A stretch of 64,000 nucleotides of DNA from NCBI RefSeq assembly GCF_030406385.1, contig NZ_JAUEPM010000002.1:248001-312000 (forward strand), in the 5' to 3' direction. The notes below the pieces were generated by a model, which saw nothing but the letters and a program-made list of their open reading frames with translations, did no database searches and was not told the origin of the DNA. The stretch is from Microbacterium oryzae (GTDB lineage: Bacteria > Actinomycetota > Actinomycetes > Actinomycetales > Microbacteriaceae). A program made the position numbers and the translations under genes. This document shows positions 15,917-24,432 of this stretch, piece after piece (the stretch's first letter is position 1; every line of letters begins with the position of its first letter).

Positions 15917-17622
15917 GTAACGCCGGCGCCGTTATCGAAGAGCCACGCCGTCGTCTCGCCCGGCAGCATCGGCGCGCGATCGCCGGGGATCGGGGCCGAC
16001 GGGTCAGAAGAGAGGCCTACGACCTCGCCGGGAGCGAGGCGGAGCGGAACCGGGACGTCGCCGAAGTTCGTCAGGGAGCGGACGCCGTCGCTGCGTCGGA
16101 CCTCGAGCACATCCTCGCCGTGCTCCACGATCGAACACATCGCCGCGCGCTCGAACCGGCGACGACGCTCAGTCAGTGCCGACCGATAGAACTCGATCGT
16201 CGACGTCGGATCGTCGGTCTGCGCCTCGACGCTCAGCGTCCCGAACCACGACGGCTGCGGGAGCGGGGTCGCCGACCCGTCACGTTCGGGCCCGAACCCG
16301 AAACGGGGGCCGGTCGACGTCCATGGGAGCGGCACCCGGCTCCCGTCTCGACCCTTCCGGCTGCCGGAGCTGCGAACCCAGATCGGATCCTGTAGCGCCG
16401 ACCGCGGGATGTCGGGCACCTCGGGCAGGCCGAGTTCCTCACCCTGATAGAGGTACGTCGACCCGGGGAGCGCGAGGATCAGCTGCGTCGCGGCGCGTGC
16501 CCGGCGCAGGCCGCGGTCGCGGTCCTCCCGCGGGTCGCCGCCATCGCTCATCAGCCACGCCACGGCATCCGCGCCGGGCGGAAGGCCGTAGCGCGTCGTG
16601 TGTCGGATGACGTCGTGATTCGAGAGCACCCACGTCGACGACGAGCCGACGGATGCCGCGAGGGTCAGGTTCTCGCGGATCGCCTCTGCGAATGCAGCCG
16701 CGCACCACGGCGACTCCAGCAGCGGGAATTCGAAGGCCTGCCCGAGCTCGGTCGGCCGGGCATACAGTGCGCGGCGGTGCGCGGGGACCCACGCCTCGGC
16801 GACTGCCGACCGGGGCGGGTCGTACTCGTCGAGCACCCGTCGCCAGCCCGCGAAGATCTCATGCACCTCGTCGCGGTCGAACAGCGGATCGGTGCCGTCG
16901 GCACGGCGGGGTGGCGGCGCGGCGTCCATCGAGCCGACTGGCCCCATCGACAGGGAGGACGAGCCAGGCAGAGGATCGGACAGGTCTTTCGCCAGCCCGT
17001 GGGCGACGTCGACGCGAAAGCCGTCGACCCCGCGGTCAGCCCAGAAGCGCAGCACATCGTGGAACATCTCGCGGACCTCGGGGTTCGACCAGTCGAAGTC
17101 CGGCTGCTCAGGCGCGAAGAGGTGCAGATACCAGGTGCCATCGCCGACGGGATGCCACGCGCTGCCGCCGAAGAGCGACGTCCACCCGTTCGGGGGCAGG
17201 GCGCCCGCCTCGCCTCGGCCCTGCCGGAAGACGTAGCGCGCGCGCTCGGGCGAGCCGGGCCCCGCGGCCAACGCGGCACGGAACCAGGCGTGCCGGTCGG
17301 AGGAGTGGTTGGGAACGATGTCCACGATGACTCGCATACCCAGCGCGTGCGCGTCGCGGAGGATGCCGTCGACGTCGTCGAGCGAGCCCAGCGCGGGATC
17401 CACCGCGCAGTAGTCGTCCACGTCGTACCCGCCGTCGGCGAGAGCGGACGGATAGAACGGGCTCAGCCAGACGGCATCGACGCCGAGCGCGGCGAGGTAC
17501 GGCAACCGGGAACGGACGCCGCCCAGGTCGCCGACGCCGTCGCCGGTGGTGTCGGCGAACGCCCGCGGGTAGACCTGGTAGACGACGGCATCACGCCACC
17601 AGTCGGCGTCCGGGGTGATCAT
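15886..17622 (-). CDS. GH13 alpha-glucosidase (oligo-1,6-glucosidase/trehalulose-hydrolase type)
   Basis: 578 residues, (beta/alpha)8 GH13 enzyme. The nucleophile is Asp205 in GFRVDVAH, the acid/base Glu276 in SAVAEAW, and the third acid Asp337 in LSNHD. The N-terminal WWRDAVVYQVYPRAFADTTG followed by DGVGDLGGVRSRLPYLAALG is typical of intracellular exo-alpha-glucosidases. It should release glucose from imported alpha-glucosides. No signal peptide is visible. Its ATG overlaps the MFS stop (ATGA), and the sugar ABC operon follows 67 bp on. Confidence 0.93.
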   Translation of the reverse strand: MITPDADWWRDAVVYQVYPRAFADTTGDGVGDLGGVRSRLPYLAALGVDAVWLSPFYPSALADGGYDVDDYCAVDPALGSLDDVDGILRDAHALGMRVIVDIVPNHSSDRHAWFRAALAAGPGSPERARYVFRQGRGEAGALPPNGWTSLFGGSAWHPVGDGTWYLHLFAPEQPDFDWSNPEVREMFHDVLRFWADRGVDGFRVDVAHGLAKDLSDPLPGSSSLSMGPVGSMDAAPPPRRADGTDPLFDRDEVHEIFAGWRRVLDEYDPPRSAVAEAWVPAHRRALYARPTELGQAFEFPLLESPWCAAAFAEAIRENLTLAASVGSSSTWVLSNHDVIRHTTRYGLPPGADAVAWLMSDGGDPREDRDRGLRRARAATQLILALPGSTYLYQGEELGLPEVPDIPRSALQDPIWVRSSGSRKGRDGSRVPLPWTSTGPRFGFGPERDGSATPLPQPSWFGTLSVEAQTDDPTSTIEFYRSALTERRRRFERAAMCSIVEHGEDVLEVRRSDGVRSLTNFGDVPVPLRLAPGEVVGLSSDPSAPIPGDRAPMLPGETTAWLFDNGAGVTHTYAADPQK

Positions 17623-19043
17623 GTCTCGTCCGTCCCTCCGACGCGCGCCCGCCACTGAGGGACCAGGCGCGCGTCGAGGGTCATCGCCAGCAGCGAGACG
17701 AGCAGCACGGCGATCACGAACCAGAATGCCCCGACAGACGCCGCGGCCACCGCTGTCGCATCCGTCGCGCTCGCCGTCGTCGAGAGCGCGAGGGTGAGTG
17801 CGACGCCGGCGACGCCGACGCCCGTGGCGGAGGCGAGTTCGCGCAGGGTGCTGTTGATGCCCGCTCCCGCGCGCCCGCCGAAGCGGCCGTAAGACGTCGT
17901 CAGCCGCGTGGACAGGGGGGAGGAGCACAAGCCGCCGCCGACCCCGACCACGACGAGCGCCGATTCATAGAGGAGGAACGACCCGTCGGCGCCCCAGGCG
18001 ATGACACCGAGATACCCGATGCTCGATGTCAGCAGGCCCGCGGCGGCGATCACACCGAGTCCCCACCGGCGCACGAGCGGGACGGTCGCGTAGGTGACGA
18101 TGAACATCGCGACCGAGATCGGCACGAGGCTCAGCCCGCTGATGCCGGCGCTGAGGCCTCGGACCGTCTGCACGATGTGCGCGTGCAGCGAGAAGAGCGT
18201 GAACAGCCCCGCGAACGTCGCCGTGATCCCGAGCGACGCTGCCCGGACCGTCGGGTCGCGGAACACCTCGAGGTGCAGGAGGGGATGGGATCTGCGTCGC
18301 TGCACCCTGACGAACCCGATCGAGGACGCTACAGCGATCGCGACGGGGACGGCGAGCAGCGCCGGCGCCGTCCGCAGCAGCGCGGGCGCCTCGATCACCG
18401 AGACCAGGGTGCCGACCGCCGCGAGCACGAAGAGTCCCGTGCCGGCGAGATCGAGCGGCGCACGACGATCGGGCCGTGCGCGCACGCCCACCGTGAGGAC
18501 GACGAGGACGGCGGCCACCGCAGCCAGGGGCGCGGTCACCGCGAACGCGCTCCGCCAGCCGCTCGCCGCGACCAGGGGGCCGCCAAGGCCGTTGCCCACG
18601 ATGCCCGCGAGGCTGGTCGAAGCCGTCCACGCCGCGACGATCGTCGCCTGGCGCATTCCGCCCCCGCGCTTCAGCAGGATCGACAGGGTCTGCGGCAGCG
18701 CGATGCCTGCGCCGATGCCCGCCACCGCGCGGGACGCGATCAGCAGCGGCATTCCGGGTGCGCACAGGGCGACGACGCTTGCCACCGCGAACAGAGCGAG
18801 GCCGGCCACGAGCACGCGCCCCTCGCCGAAGCGTTCTCCGATCATCTCGGACGGCAGGAGCAGACAGGCGAATGCGATGACGTACGCGTCGACGAACCAC
18901 GTGAGCTCTGCGGAAGTCGCGCGCATCGTGCTGTCCGCGAGCACCGGGACCGAGAGGTTCGCCAGCGAGACCGCCGACATCAGGAGGACGACGACGCCGC
19001 ACAGGATGGCAAGATCCCGGCGGCGGGTGCGAGTTTCGGTCAT
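17619..19043 (-). CDS. MFS transporter (DHA2-like)
   Basis: 474 residues, with 12-14 hydrophobic helices. The MFS motifs are clear: WFVDAYVIAFACLLLPSEMI with GERFGEGRV (motif A-like loop), and SRAVAGIGAGIALPQTLSI, followed by a drug-efflux-like TSLAGIVGNGLGGPL. Organisation of motif C and the 14-helix length fit the DHA2 drug:H+ antiporter family, so it probably exports a small molecule by proton exchange. It is the first gene before the GH13 gene (ATGA overlap), which suggests it may instead carry a sugar. The substrate is not known. Confidence 0.85.
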   Translation of the reverse strand: MTETRTRRRDLAILCGVVVLLMSAVSLANLSVPVLADSTMRATSAELTWFVDAYVIAFACLLLPSEMIGERFGEGRVLVAGLALFAVASVVALCAPGMPLLIASRAVAGIGAGIALPQTLSILLKRGGGMRQATIVAAWTASTSLAGIVGNGLGGPLVAASGWRSAFAVTAPLAAVAAVLVVLTVGVRARPDRRAPLDLAGTGLFVLAAVGTLVSVIEAPALLRTAPALLAVPVAIAVASSIGFVRVQRRRSHPLLHLEVFRDPTVRAASLGITATFAGLFTLFSLHAHIVQTVRGLSAGISGLSLVPISVAMFIVTYATVPLVRRWGLGVIAAAGLLTSSIGYLGVIAWGADGSFLLYESALVVVGVGGGLCSSPLSTRLTTSYGRFGGRAGAGINSTLRELASATGVGVAGVALTLALSTTASATDATAVAAASVGAFWFVIAVLLVSLLAMTLDARLVPQWRARVGGTDET

Positions 19044-19249
19044 GACACCAGTAAGCGGGAGGGGTGGGATGCGCCACGGCGAGTGCCGGTGCCGTATGGA
19101 CGGCGGCGTGGTGCGGCTCGAATCAGATCGGAGCCTCGCGCGTCCACCGGTCACTCTACGGCGCAGACGAGGTCGTCCCGCTCGCGGAGACGCCGAGATC
19201 GAATGCGTCGAAGCCGTCCCCAGCACGTGGCGGAACCGCCCGAACCGGC

Positions 19250-20569
19250 TCATGCCTGATAGCGCTCGAGTCGCATCGTCGCCGTCGCGGAGTGCGCCGC
19301 CATTCCCTCCGAGTCCGAGATGGTCTGGACGGCATCGGCGAGCTCGGGCGTCGTTCCGCGAGCGATCCGCTGATACGTGAGTGGCTTCACGAAGCGCGAA
19401 ACGGACAGTCCCGCGCTGTGCTTGGCGCCACCGGCGGTGGGCAGAACGTGGTTCGTGCCCGCCATGCCCTTGTCGGAATACGCCACCGTGCTCCACGAGC
19501 CGAGGAACAGCGAACCGTAGTTGCGGAGGCGATCGTGATACCAGTCGTCGTCGCGCGTCATCACCTCGAGGTGCTCGGGGGCGAGGTCGTCCATCAGCGT
19601 CGCCGCTACCTCGCGATCGGTCGCCACCGTCACGACGCCGTAGTCGCGCCAGGCCGGACCGGCGATCGACTGCGTGGCGAGCGACGCGAGCTGGCTGTCG
19701 ACCGCTTCGATGACGGCCGCCCCGTGTGCTTCGGAGGTTGTGACCAGGGCGGCGGGAGAGTTCGGGCCGTGCTCCGCCTGGCCGAGCAGGTCGGCAGCGA
19801 CGATCTCGGGGTCGGCGCTGTCATCGGAGATGACGGCGACCTCGGAAGGACCGGCGAGCAGATCGATGGCCACGGTGCCGAACAGCTGCCGCTTCGCTTC
19901 GGCGACGAACGCGTTGCCCGCGCCGACGAGCATGTCGACCGGCAGATCGCCGAGCAGGCCGTACGCCATCGCGGCGAGCGCCTGGACGCCGCCGAGGACG
20001 ATGACGCGGTCGACCCCGGAGAGGTGCGCGGCGTACACGACGGCGTCGTTAGCCGCCCCGTTTGGCTGCGGCGGCGAGCAGGCGATCACGGTGGGAACGC
20101 CCGCTTCCTTCGCGACTCCGACGGTCATGAATGCGCTTGCCGTCAGCGGGAAGCGGCCAGCGGGCAGGTAGGCGCCGACGCGGGAGACCGGGATGTAGCG
20201 TGCGCCGGTGACGAGGCCCGGCACCAGCTCGACCTCGAAGTCGGCGAGTCTCGCGCGCTGGGCTGCCGCGAACGCGCGCGTGCGCTCGGAGCCGAGCTCG
20301 ATGGCTGCGCGAAGATCGGGGGCGAGACGGTCGCCGCTCGACGCGATCTGCTCGGGAGACAGCTCGATGTCGCGCCCGTCGTAGCGGTCGAGATCGCGTG
20401 CGTGGTCGAGCACGGCGTCCATTCCGCGCCGCTGGATGTCGAGCAGCATTCGAGAAACCGTCTCGGCCACCGCGGGGTCGCGCTGGGCGGCGGGAGCGTC
20501 GACGAGCGGTTGCTTGAGGTGGACGAACGATCCGGCGAGACGGTCGAGCACGGGGGAGCTGTAGCGCAT
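19250..20569 (-). CDS. HisD-like NAD-dependent dehydrogenase (histidinol or sulfopropanediol type)
   Basis: 439 residues. Residues used for Zn and catalysis in histidinol dehydrogenase are kept: Gln264 and His267 in GQAEHG, Glu332-His333 in APEHLE, and Asp366 in YSDKGMAGTNH. The family oxidises a primary alcohol to a carboxylate in two NAD+ steps. No other his gene is nearby and the gene is divergent from a LysR regulator, an arrangement typical of HpsN (2,3-dihydroxypropanesulfonate 3-dehydrogenase) and other catabolic HisD paralogues rather than histidine synthesis. A catabolic role is therefore preferred, but is inferred from context. Confidence 0.75.
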   Translation of the reverse strand: MRYSSPVLDRLAGSFVHLKQPLVDAPAAQRDPAVAETVSRMLLDIQRRGMDAVLDHARDLDRYDGRDIELSPEQIASSGDRLAPDLRAAIELGSERTRAFAAAQRARLADFEVELVPGLVTGARYIPVSRVGAYLPAGRFPLTASAFMTVGVAKEAGVPTVIACSPPQPNGAANDAVVYAAHLSGVDRVIVLGGVQALAAMAYGLLGDLPVDMLVGAGNAFVAEAKRQLFGTVAIDLLAGPSEVAVISDDSADPEIVAADLLGQAEHGPNSPAALVTTSEAHGAAVIEAVDSQLASLATQSIAGPAWRDYGVVTVATDREVAATLMDDLAPEHLEVMTRDDDWYHDRLRNYGSLFLGSWSTVAYSDKGMAGTNHVLPTAGGAKHSAGLSVSRFVKPLTYQRIARGTTPELADAVQTISDSEGMAAHSATATMRLERYQA

Positions 20570-20593
20570 ACCTGCACGCTAGAGAACTGAAGA

Positions 20594-20633
20594 ACATCGC
20601 ACAACGGCGTGGAAGACGATGATTGACATCGCA
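20594..20633. promoter_or_regulatory. LysR-type binding region of the hisD-like promoter
   Basis: The octamer ACATCGCA occurs twice (20594-20601 and 20626-20633), 32 bp apart, about three helix turns. The second lies in CGATG-N5-CATCG (20617-20631). On the reverse strand -35-like TTGTGC and -10-like TAGCGT are 17 bp apart, just inside the first copy. This is the layout of a LysR recognition plus activation site for the divergent hisD-like gene. Confidence 0.4.
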
Positions 20634-20647
20634 TTTACCATTGGCGT

Positions 20648-21565
20648 GTGACCGTCACTCAGCTCACCGCGTTCCTCGCCGCCTTGCGTCTTGGATCGTT
20701 CACCGCCGCCGCGGTCGAACTGGACACCACGCAGGCGTCCATCTCCGAGCTCGTCGCGCGCCTCGAGCGCGAGGTCGGCGCGCGACTGTTCGTGCGCGGG
20801 CCGCGGCGACTCGCCCCGACCGAGGCGGCCCTCGCCCTCGCGGCACCCGCCGAACGCGCGGTCGCCGCCGTCGGCGAGGGGCTCGACGCCGTTCGATCGG
20901 TCACCGACCTCGACACGGGCACGTGCACGTTCGGCGTTCTCCGCAACGCCGCGTACTACGACCTCTCCGATCTCGTCCAGCGATTCCATGCGCTGCACCC
21001 CCGCGTCACCGTGCGATTGGTCGGACTGAACTCAGCCCTCGTCGCGGAATCCGTCGCCTCGGGTGAGATCGAAGCGGGACTCGTCGTGCTTCCGGTGGAC
21101 GATGCGGGGCTGGCGGTCCGTCCCCTCGCGCGTGACGAGGTGCTCTACGCATCTGCGAACCGTGATCCGGGTCTCGGCGCGGTCACCCTCGATGAGATCA
21201 GCAACGCCAAGCTCGTGCTGTATGACGCTTACGCCGGATGGCGTGACCCGACGAGGCGTCAGCTGCGCGACCGCGCCGCGCTCGCCGGCCTCGCCGTCGA
21301 ACCCGCGATCGAGGTCGAGCATGTCGAGACGGCGCTGAGCCTGGTCGCGACAGGATCGGTCGACACCATCGTCTCGCGGCGGGTCGCGGAAGGTGCCGGT
21401 TTCCCCTCCGGCATCCATGTCACCGCGTTCGACGACCCGCTGTACGACACGATCGCACTCGTGCAGCGACGGGGCGCGCACCTCTCGACCGCGACCCGCC
21501 GCATCGTCGAGCTCGCCGTCGAATCGCTCGCGTCGGCGGAGCTTCCGCGCGTCGCGGCGGGATGA
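20648..21565 (+). CDS. LysR-family regulator
   Basis: 305 residues from a GTG. The HTH is at the N-terminus (TQLTAFLAALRLGSFTAAAV, then ISELVARLEREVGARLF), followed by the LysR substrate-binding region (TFGVLRNAAYYDLSDLVQRF ... ALVAESVASGEIEAGLVVLP). It is divergent from the HisD-like dehydrogenase and should activate it in response to a co-inducer, probably the dehydrogenase substrate. Only 78 bp separate the starts, holding the direct repeat described above. Confidence 0.9.
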   Translation: MTVTQLTAFLAALRLGSFTAAAVELDTTQASISELVARLEREVGARLFVRGPRRLAPTEAALALAAPAERAVAAVGEGLDAVRSVTDLDTGTCTFGVLRNAAYYDLSDLVQRFHALHPRVTVRLVGLNSALVAESVASGEIEAGLVVLPVDDAGLAVRPLARDEVLYASANRDPGLGAVTLDEISNAKLVLYDAYAGWRDPTRRQLRDRAALAGLAVEPAIEVEHVETALSLVATGSVDTIVSRRVAEGAGFPSGIHVTAFDDPLYDTIALVQRRGAHLSTATRRIVELAVESLASAELPRVAAG

Positions 21566-21772
21566 TGGCGAGGGCGAGGCTGCGGGTCGAGCTGTGTCGC
21601 GCGGAGCGCATCGAACCTCGATGAAGAGGTAGTCGGGTGCGAGCCGCTGACGGCCACCGCGTAGGGCGCGAGCAGAGCCTCACCATCGACGTGAAGGGCC
21701 TGATCCGTGGCCACTCGACCCCGGAGGCCTCTCCTACGTCAACACCGACCGGCACGCCAACAGCCCGCGTAA
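21566..21772. other. Spacer with no recognisable gene at the island edge
   Basis: Between the LysR stop and the tRNA fragment no convincing coding sequence is seen. Short frames are open but have no start signal and run into the tRNA fragment and terminator. The stretch could hold worn remnants of integration functions, but nothing recognisable remains. Confidence 0.4.
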
Positions 21773-21798
21773 GGGTTCAAATCCCACCGTCACCGCCA
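21773..21798 (+). other. 3' fragment of tRNA-Ser (probable attachment site)
   Basis: Twenty-six bases match the end of a tRNA with exact spacing: half of the T-stem, T-loop TTCAAAT, five-base T-stem strand CCCAC, seven-base acceptor strand CGTCACC, discriminator G73 and encoded CCA. G73 with this acceptor strand fits tRNA-Ser. The bases just upstream (AA where GT of the T-stem is expected) break the pairing, so the tRNA body is absent. This is how the distal attachment site of a tRNA-integrated element looks. The intact tRNA-Ser would lie left of the window. Confidence 0.65.
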
Positions 21799-21804
21799 GA
21801 TGAG

Positions 21805-21848
21805 AAGGCCCCCGATCCCATGGAGACATGGGGATCGGGGGCCTTTCT
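21805..21848 (+). terminator. Strong rho-independent terminator after the tRNA-Ser fragment
   Basis: An 18-bp stem with one bulged G (21805-21822 with 21827-21845) around a GAGA tetraloop, ending in CCTTTCT. It begins six bases after the tRNA CCA end, as expected for the original terminator of a tRNA-Ser gene. On the reverse strand it ends in CCTT and can also stop the leftward transcript from RidA. Confidence 0.85.
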
Positions 21849-21889
21849 CGTACGCTGATCGACGCCGACGGTGACGCACCTGCCGTGCT

Positions 21890-22306
21890 TCAGGGCGAAC
21901 CGGCGTCGCCCCGACTCTCCTCGAGGACGGCGACGAGGTCGCACTGCACGAGCGCTCGGCGGTCGAGCTGGGCGGACATCGCCTGCCGGGCGGGGCGGCT
22001 CGCCGGATCGGGGAACATCTCGAGCCATTCGCGATTGAGCGCCATGCGGTCGCGGTAGTCGGCCAGCCAGAACGTCATCTTGACGATGTCGTCCACGTGC
22101 CCGCCCGCGGCCGCCATGAGGTGGCGCACGTGGAGGAACACGTTGCCGCACTGGGCGTCCAGTGACGCAGGCATCGTGGAGGTATGCGGGTCGCGCCCGG
22201 TGAGGACGCCCGAGAACAGGAAGGGCCCGATCCGCGACGCCGTCGGTATCGGGTTCTCGTGCGAGAAGCCCGGCATCAGGACGCTCGACCGCCGCGGCAC
22301 GGTCAT
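21890..22306 (-). CDS. RidA/YjgF/UK114-family protein
   Basis: 138 residues with RidA features (FSHENPIPTASRIGPFLFSG, DAQCGNVFLHVRHLMAAAGG, KMTFWLADYRDR). The C-terminus lacks the fully canonical R-Y/C-E end of archetypal RidA. The superfamily deaminates enamine/imine intermediates, and one branch (AmnD) is 2-aminomuconate deaminase in aminophenol meta-cleavage. It is the last gene of the leftward operon (ATGA overlap with the FAH-family gene), so it probably acts on a pathway intermediate. Confidence 0.85.
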   Translation of the reverse strand: MTVPRRSSVLMPGFSHENPIPTASRIGPFLFSGVLTGRDPHTSTMPASLDAQCGNVFLHVRHLMAAAGGHVDDIVKMTFWLADYRDRMALNREWLEMFPDPASRPARQAMSAQLDRRALVQCDLVAVLEESRGDAGSP

Positions 22307-23157
22307 CCCTCCTCGACGACGCGGTTCTCGATCGCGCCGAGGCCCTCGATCTCCGCGTGCACGACGTCGCCCGGCTTCAGCCAGTTCTGGGTGGGAGCGC
22401 CGATCCCCGCAGGCGTCCCCGTTGCGAGGATGTCCCCCGGCATGAGCGTCATGACCTGCGACAGGTAGGCGATCTGCTCGTAGATGTCGTAGATCATGTC
22501 GTGCGTGCCGAAATCCTGCCGCACCTCTCCGTTCACGCTCAGGCGCATGCGCAGGTCGAGCGGATCTGCGATCTCGTCGTCCGTCGTCAGCCATGGTCCC
22601 ATCGGACCGTGGGTGTCGAAGGACTTCCCGAGCGTGAACGTCGGAGAGCGCTTCTGCAGCCAGTCGCGAACGGACACATCGTTGACGACGAGATACCCCG
22701 CGATGACCGAGCGCGCCTCATGCGCCTCGACGTGGCGGCAGCGCTGCCCGATCACGACCCCCAGCTCGATCTCGTAGTCCAGCTGCTCGCTCACCCGCGG
22801 GCGCTCGATCGGGTCGAAGGGCCCGCCGATGCAGGAGACCTGCTTGTTGAACCACAGCTGGCTGGTGGGGATGGGGATGCCGGCCTGGCGTGCCTCCTCC
22901 GCGTGCTCGCGATAGTTCATCCCGATCCCGAGGAACTTCTGCGGGTCGTCGACAGGCGCTTCCAGGACGACGTCGGTGAGCGGGATCCGATCGCCCTCGG
23001 CGGCCAGAATGCCCTCACGCAGCTCGGCGAGCCGGGGTAGAGCGGCCCGCAGCGATGTGCCGACCCCGGGAAGGTCGCTGATGTCGACGAGCGCGTCGCC
23101 GTCGACGCGCGCCAGCCGCGAGGCTCCGTCGGCGCGGCGGTATCGAGCGATTCTCAT
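22303..23157 (-). CDS. Fumarylacetoacetate hydrolase family protein (HpaG-like or acylpyruvase)
   Basis: 284 residues with the FAH beta-roll: metal-binding acids in QLDYEIELGVVIG (around 127-131) and Asp in VVNDVSVRDW, plus FLGIGMNYREHAEEA and TGTPAGIG. Family members hydrolyse C-C bonds of acylpyruvates or, as HpaG, decarboxylate and isomerise the homoprotocatechuate ring-fission product. In this cluster it is a good candidate for the step between the ring-cleavage product and the HpaH-like hydratase. Start and stop both overlap neighbours (ATGA). Confidence 0.87.
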   Translation of the reverse strand: MRIARYRRADGASRLARVDGDALVDISDLPGVGTSLRAALPRLAELREGILAAEGDRIPLTDVVLEAPVDDPQKFLGIGMNYREHAEEARQAGIPIPTSQLWFNKQVSCIGGPFDPIERPRVSEQLDYEIELGVVIGQRCRHVEAHEARSVIAGYLVVNDVSVRDWLQKRSPTFTLGKSFDTHGPMGPWLTTDDEIADPLDLRMRLSVNGEVRQDFGTHDMIYDIYEQIAYLSQVMTLMPGDILATGTPAGIGAPTQNWLKPGDVVHAEIEGLGAIENRVVEEG

Positions 23158-23636
23158 GTCTTCTCCTGTTCCGCTCCGGCATCGCCGGAGCCCTCGTCCT
23201 CGGCGCGCTCGGAGGGCAGCTCGCCCCACACCTGCTCGCCGTACGGTGTCATCTGAAAGCTCACGAAACGCCATGCGCCGGTGGCGTCGCGTCGCAGCAC
23301 CTGTGTCACCGCGCCCCCGAGCGTGCGCTCGCCGCCGTCGGGATTGCGCAGCCGGTTGATCAGGGGGCCGTCAATGATGGCGACATCGCCCAGCACGCGC
23401 ACCCGCAGCTCTCCCCGGGAGATGCCGAGATAGGCCTGCCGTGTCGCGACGTGCTCGAGCAGCTGGCTCTTCGTGTGCGTGACGCCCGGCGCGTGGATGT
23501 GGACGAGGCTCTCATCGAACATGGCGTCGAGCGCCTCGACATCGGCGGCCATCAGCGCGCGCTGGCGCCGCTCCTCGAGCGCGAGCACCTCGGCCACGGC
23601 CGTGTCGTGATCGGCCGCGGGTTTCGTCGTCTTCAT
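23154..23636 (-). CDS. NTF2/DUF4440-like protein
   Basis: 160 residues, an NTF2-like cone of the DUF4440 or SnoaL type: EVLALEERRQRALMAADVEA, MFDESLVHIHAPGVTHTKSQ, then LLEHVATRQAY and GDVAIIDGPLI. The C-terminal 20 residues are Glu/Ala-rich. It could isomerise or bind a pathway intermediate, but no catalytic residue can be assigned. The gene overlaps the FAH-family gene before it and the SDR gene after it by four bases each, so the three proteins are made in coupled amounts. Confidence 0.75.
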   Translation of the reverse strand: MKTTKPAADHDTAVAEVLALEERRQRALMAADVEALDAMFDESLVHIHAPGVTHTKSQLLEHVATRQAYLGISRGELRVRVLGDVAIIDGPLINRLRNPDGGERTLGGAVTQVLRRDATGAWRFVSFQMTPYGEQVWGELPSERAEDEGSGDAGAEQEKT

Positions 23637-24415
23637 AGCAGTCCCTCATACGTTCCGCCGTCCAGCTGGATGCTCTGGCCGGTCATGTACCCCGCCTGCG
23701 CACTGCAGAGGAACGCGCAGGCGTCGCCGAATTCCTCCGGCCTTCCGAGCCGCCCGGCGGCGATGGTCGAGGCGATGCGGCGGTACGCCTCGTCACGGTC
23801 GATGTCCTCGGCGCTCATCAGCCGTCGGGCCATGAACTCCTGGCGCGGCGTGTCGAAGCGCTCTGGCAGCAGGCTGTTGACGGTCACGTTGTCCTGGACC
23901 ACCTCGCGGCTGAGCGCCTTGCTGATCGCCGTCAGCGCGCTGCGCGCAGAGGTGGACAGGCCCATCTCGTAGGAGGGGCTCTTCACCATCGCGGAGGTGA
24001 TGTTGACGATCCGTCCGAAGCGCCGAGCGCGCATCCCCGGCACATACGCGCGCATGAGCTCCACCGCGGGAATCATGTTCGCGCGCGCGGCCTCGATCAG
24101 CGCGTCCTCCGTCCATCCCTCCAGACCCACCGGCCGCGGACCGGCGTTGTTGTTCACGAGGATGTCGACGTGAGGACGCGAGCGGACGATCGCGTCCCGG
24201 CCCGCTGCGGTGGTGAGATCGGCTGCGACCGCCGACACGTCCGCGCCCTCCACCTCCTCGCGAAGCCGAGCAGAGGCCGCGTCCAGCCGGTCGGCGTCGC
24301 GCCCGTTGAGCACGACAGCGACGCCCTCACGCGCCAGGGCCAGCGCGCACGCATAGCCGAGGCCCTGCGATGACGCGGCGACGAAGGCGGTGCGTCCCGC
24401 GATTCCGAGGTCCAT
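23633..24415 (-). CDS. SDR-fold protein lacking the Tyr/Lys catalytic pair
   Basis: 260 residues. The Rossmann fold is intact (ASSQGLGYACALALA for the cofactor loop, NNNAGPRPVG, and a C-terminal TGQSIQLDGGTY). Where classical SDRs have YxxxK it reads GLSTSARSALTA, so Ser replaces Tyr and Arg replaces Lys. The upstream Ser is kept (ITSAMVKSP). A group of bacterial SDRs with GLSNGAR at this site is known, so this is a natural variant, but the chemistry is probably not ordinary alcohol dehydrogenation. It stands 17 bp from the FAD hydroxylase gene. Confidence 0.82.
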   Translation of the reverse strand: MDLGIAGRTAFVAASSQGLGYACALALAREGVAVVLNGRDADRLDAASARLREEVEGADVSAVAADLTTAAGRDAIVRSRPHVDILVNNNAGPRPVGLEGWTEDALIEAARANMIPAVELMRAYVPGMRARRFGRIVNITSAMVKSPSYEMGLSTSARSALTAISKALSREVVQDNVTVNSLLPERFDTPRQEFMARRLMSAEDIDRDEAYRRIASTIAAGRLGRPEEFGDACAFLCSAQAGYMTGQSIQLDGGTYEGLL

Positions 24416-24432
24416 GCCGGATCGGCCCTGGT

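Noticed and set aside
21773-21798. A complete tRNA gene here
   Set aside because: The D-arm, anticodon arm and 5' acceptor strand are missing, and T-stem pairing breaks just upstream of the fragment.
21637-21858. A small rightward frame running through the tRNA fragment and terminator
   Set aside because: It includes the tRNA end and terminator stem, lacks a ribosome-binding site and has no recognisable product.
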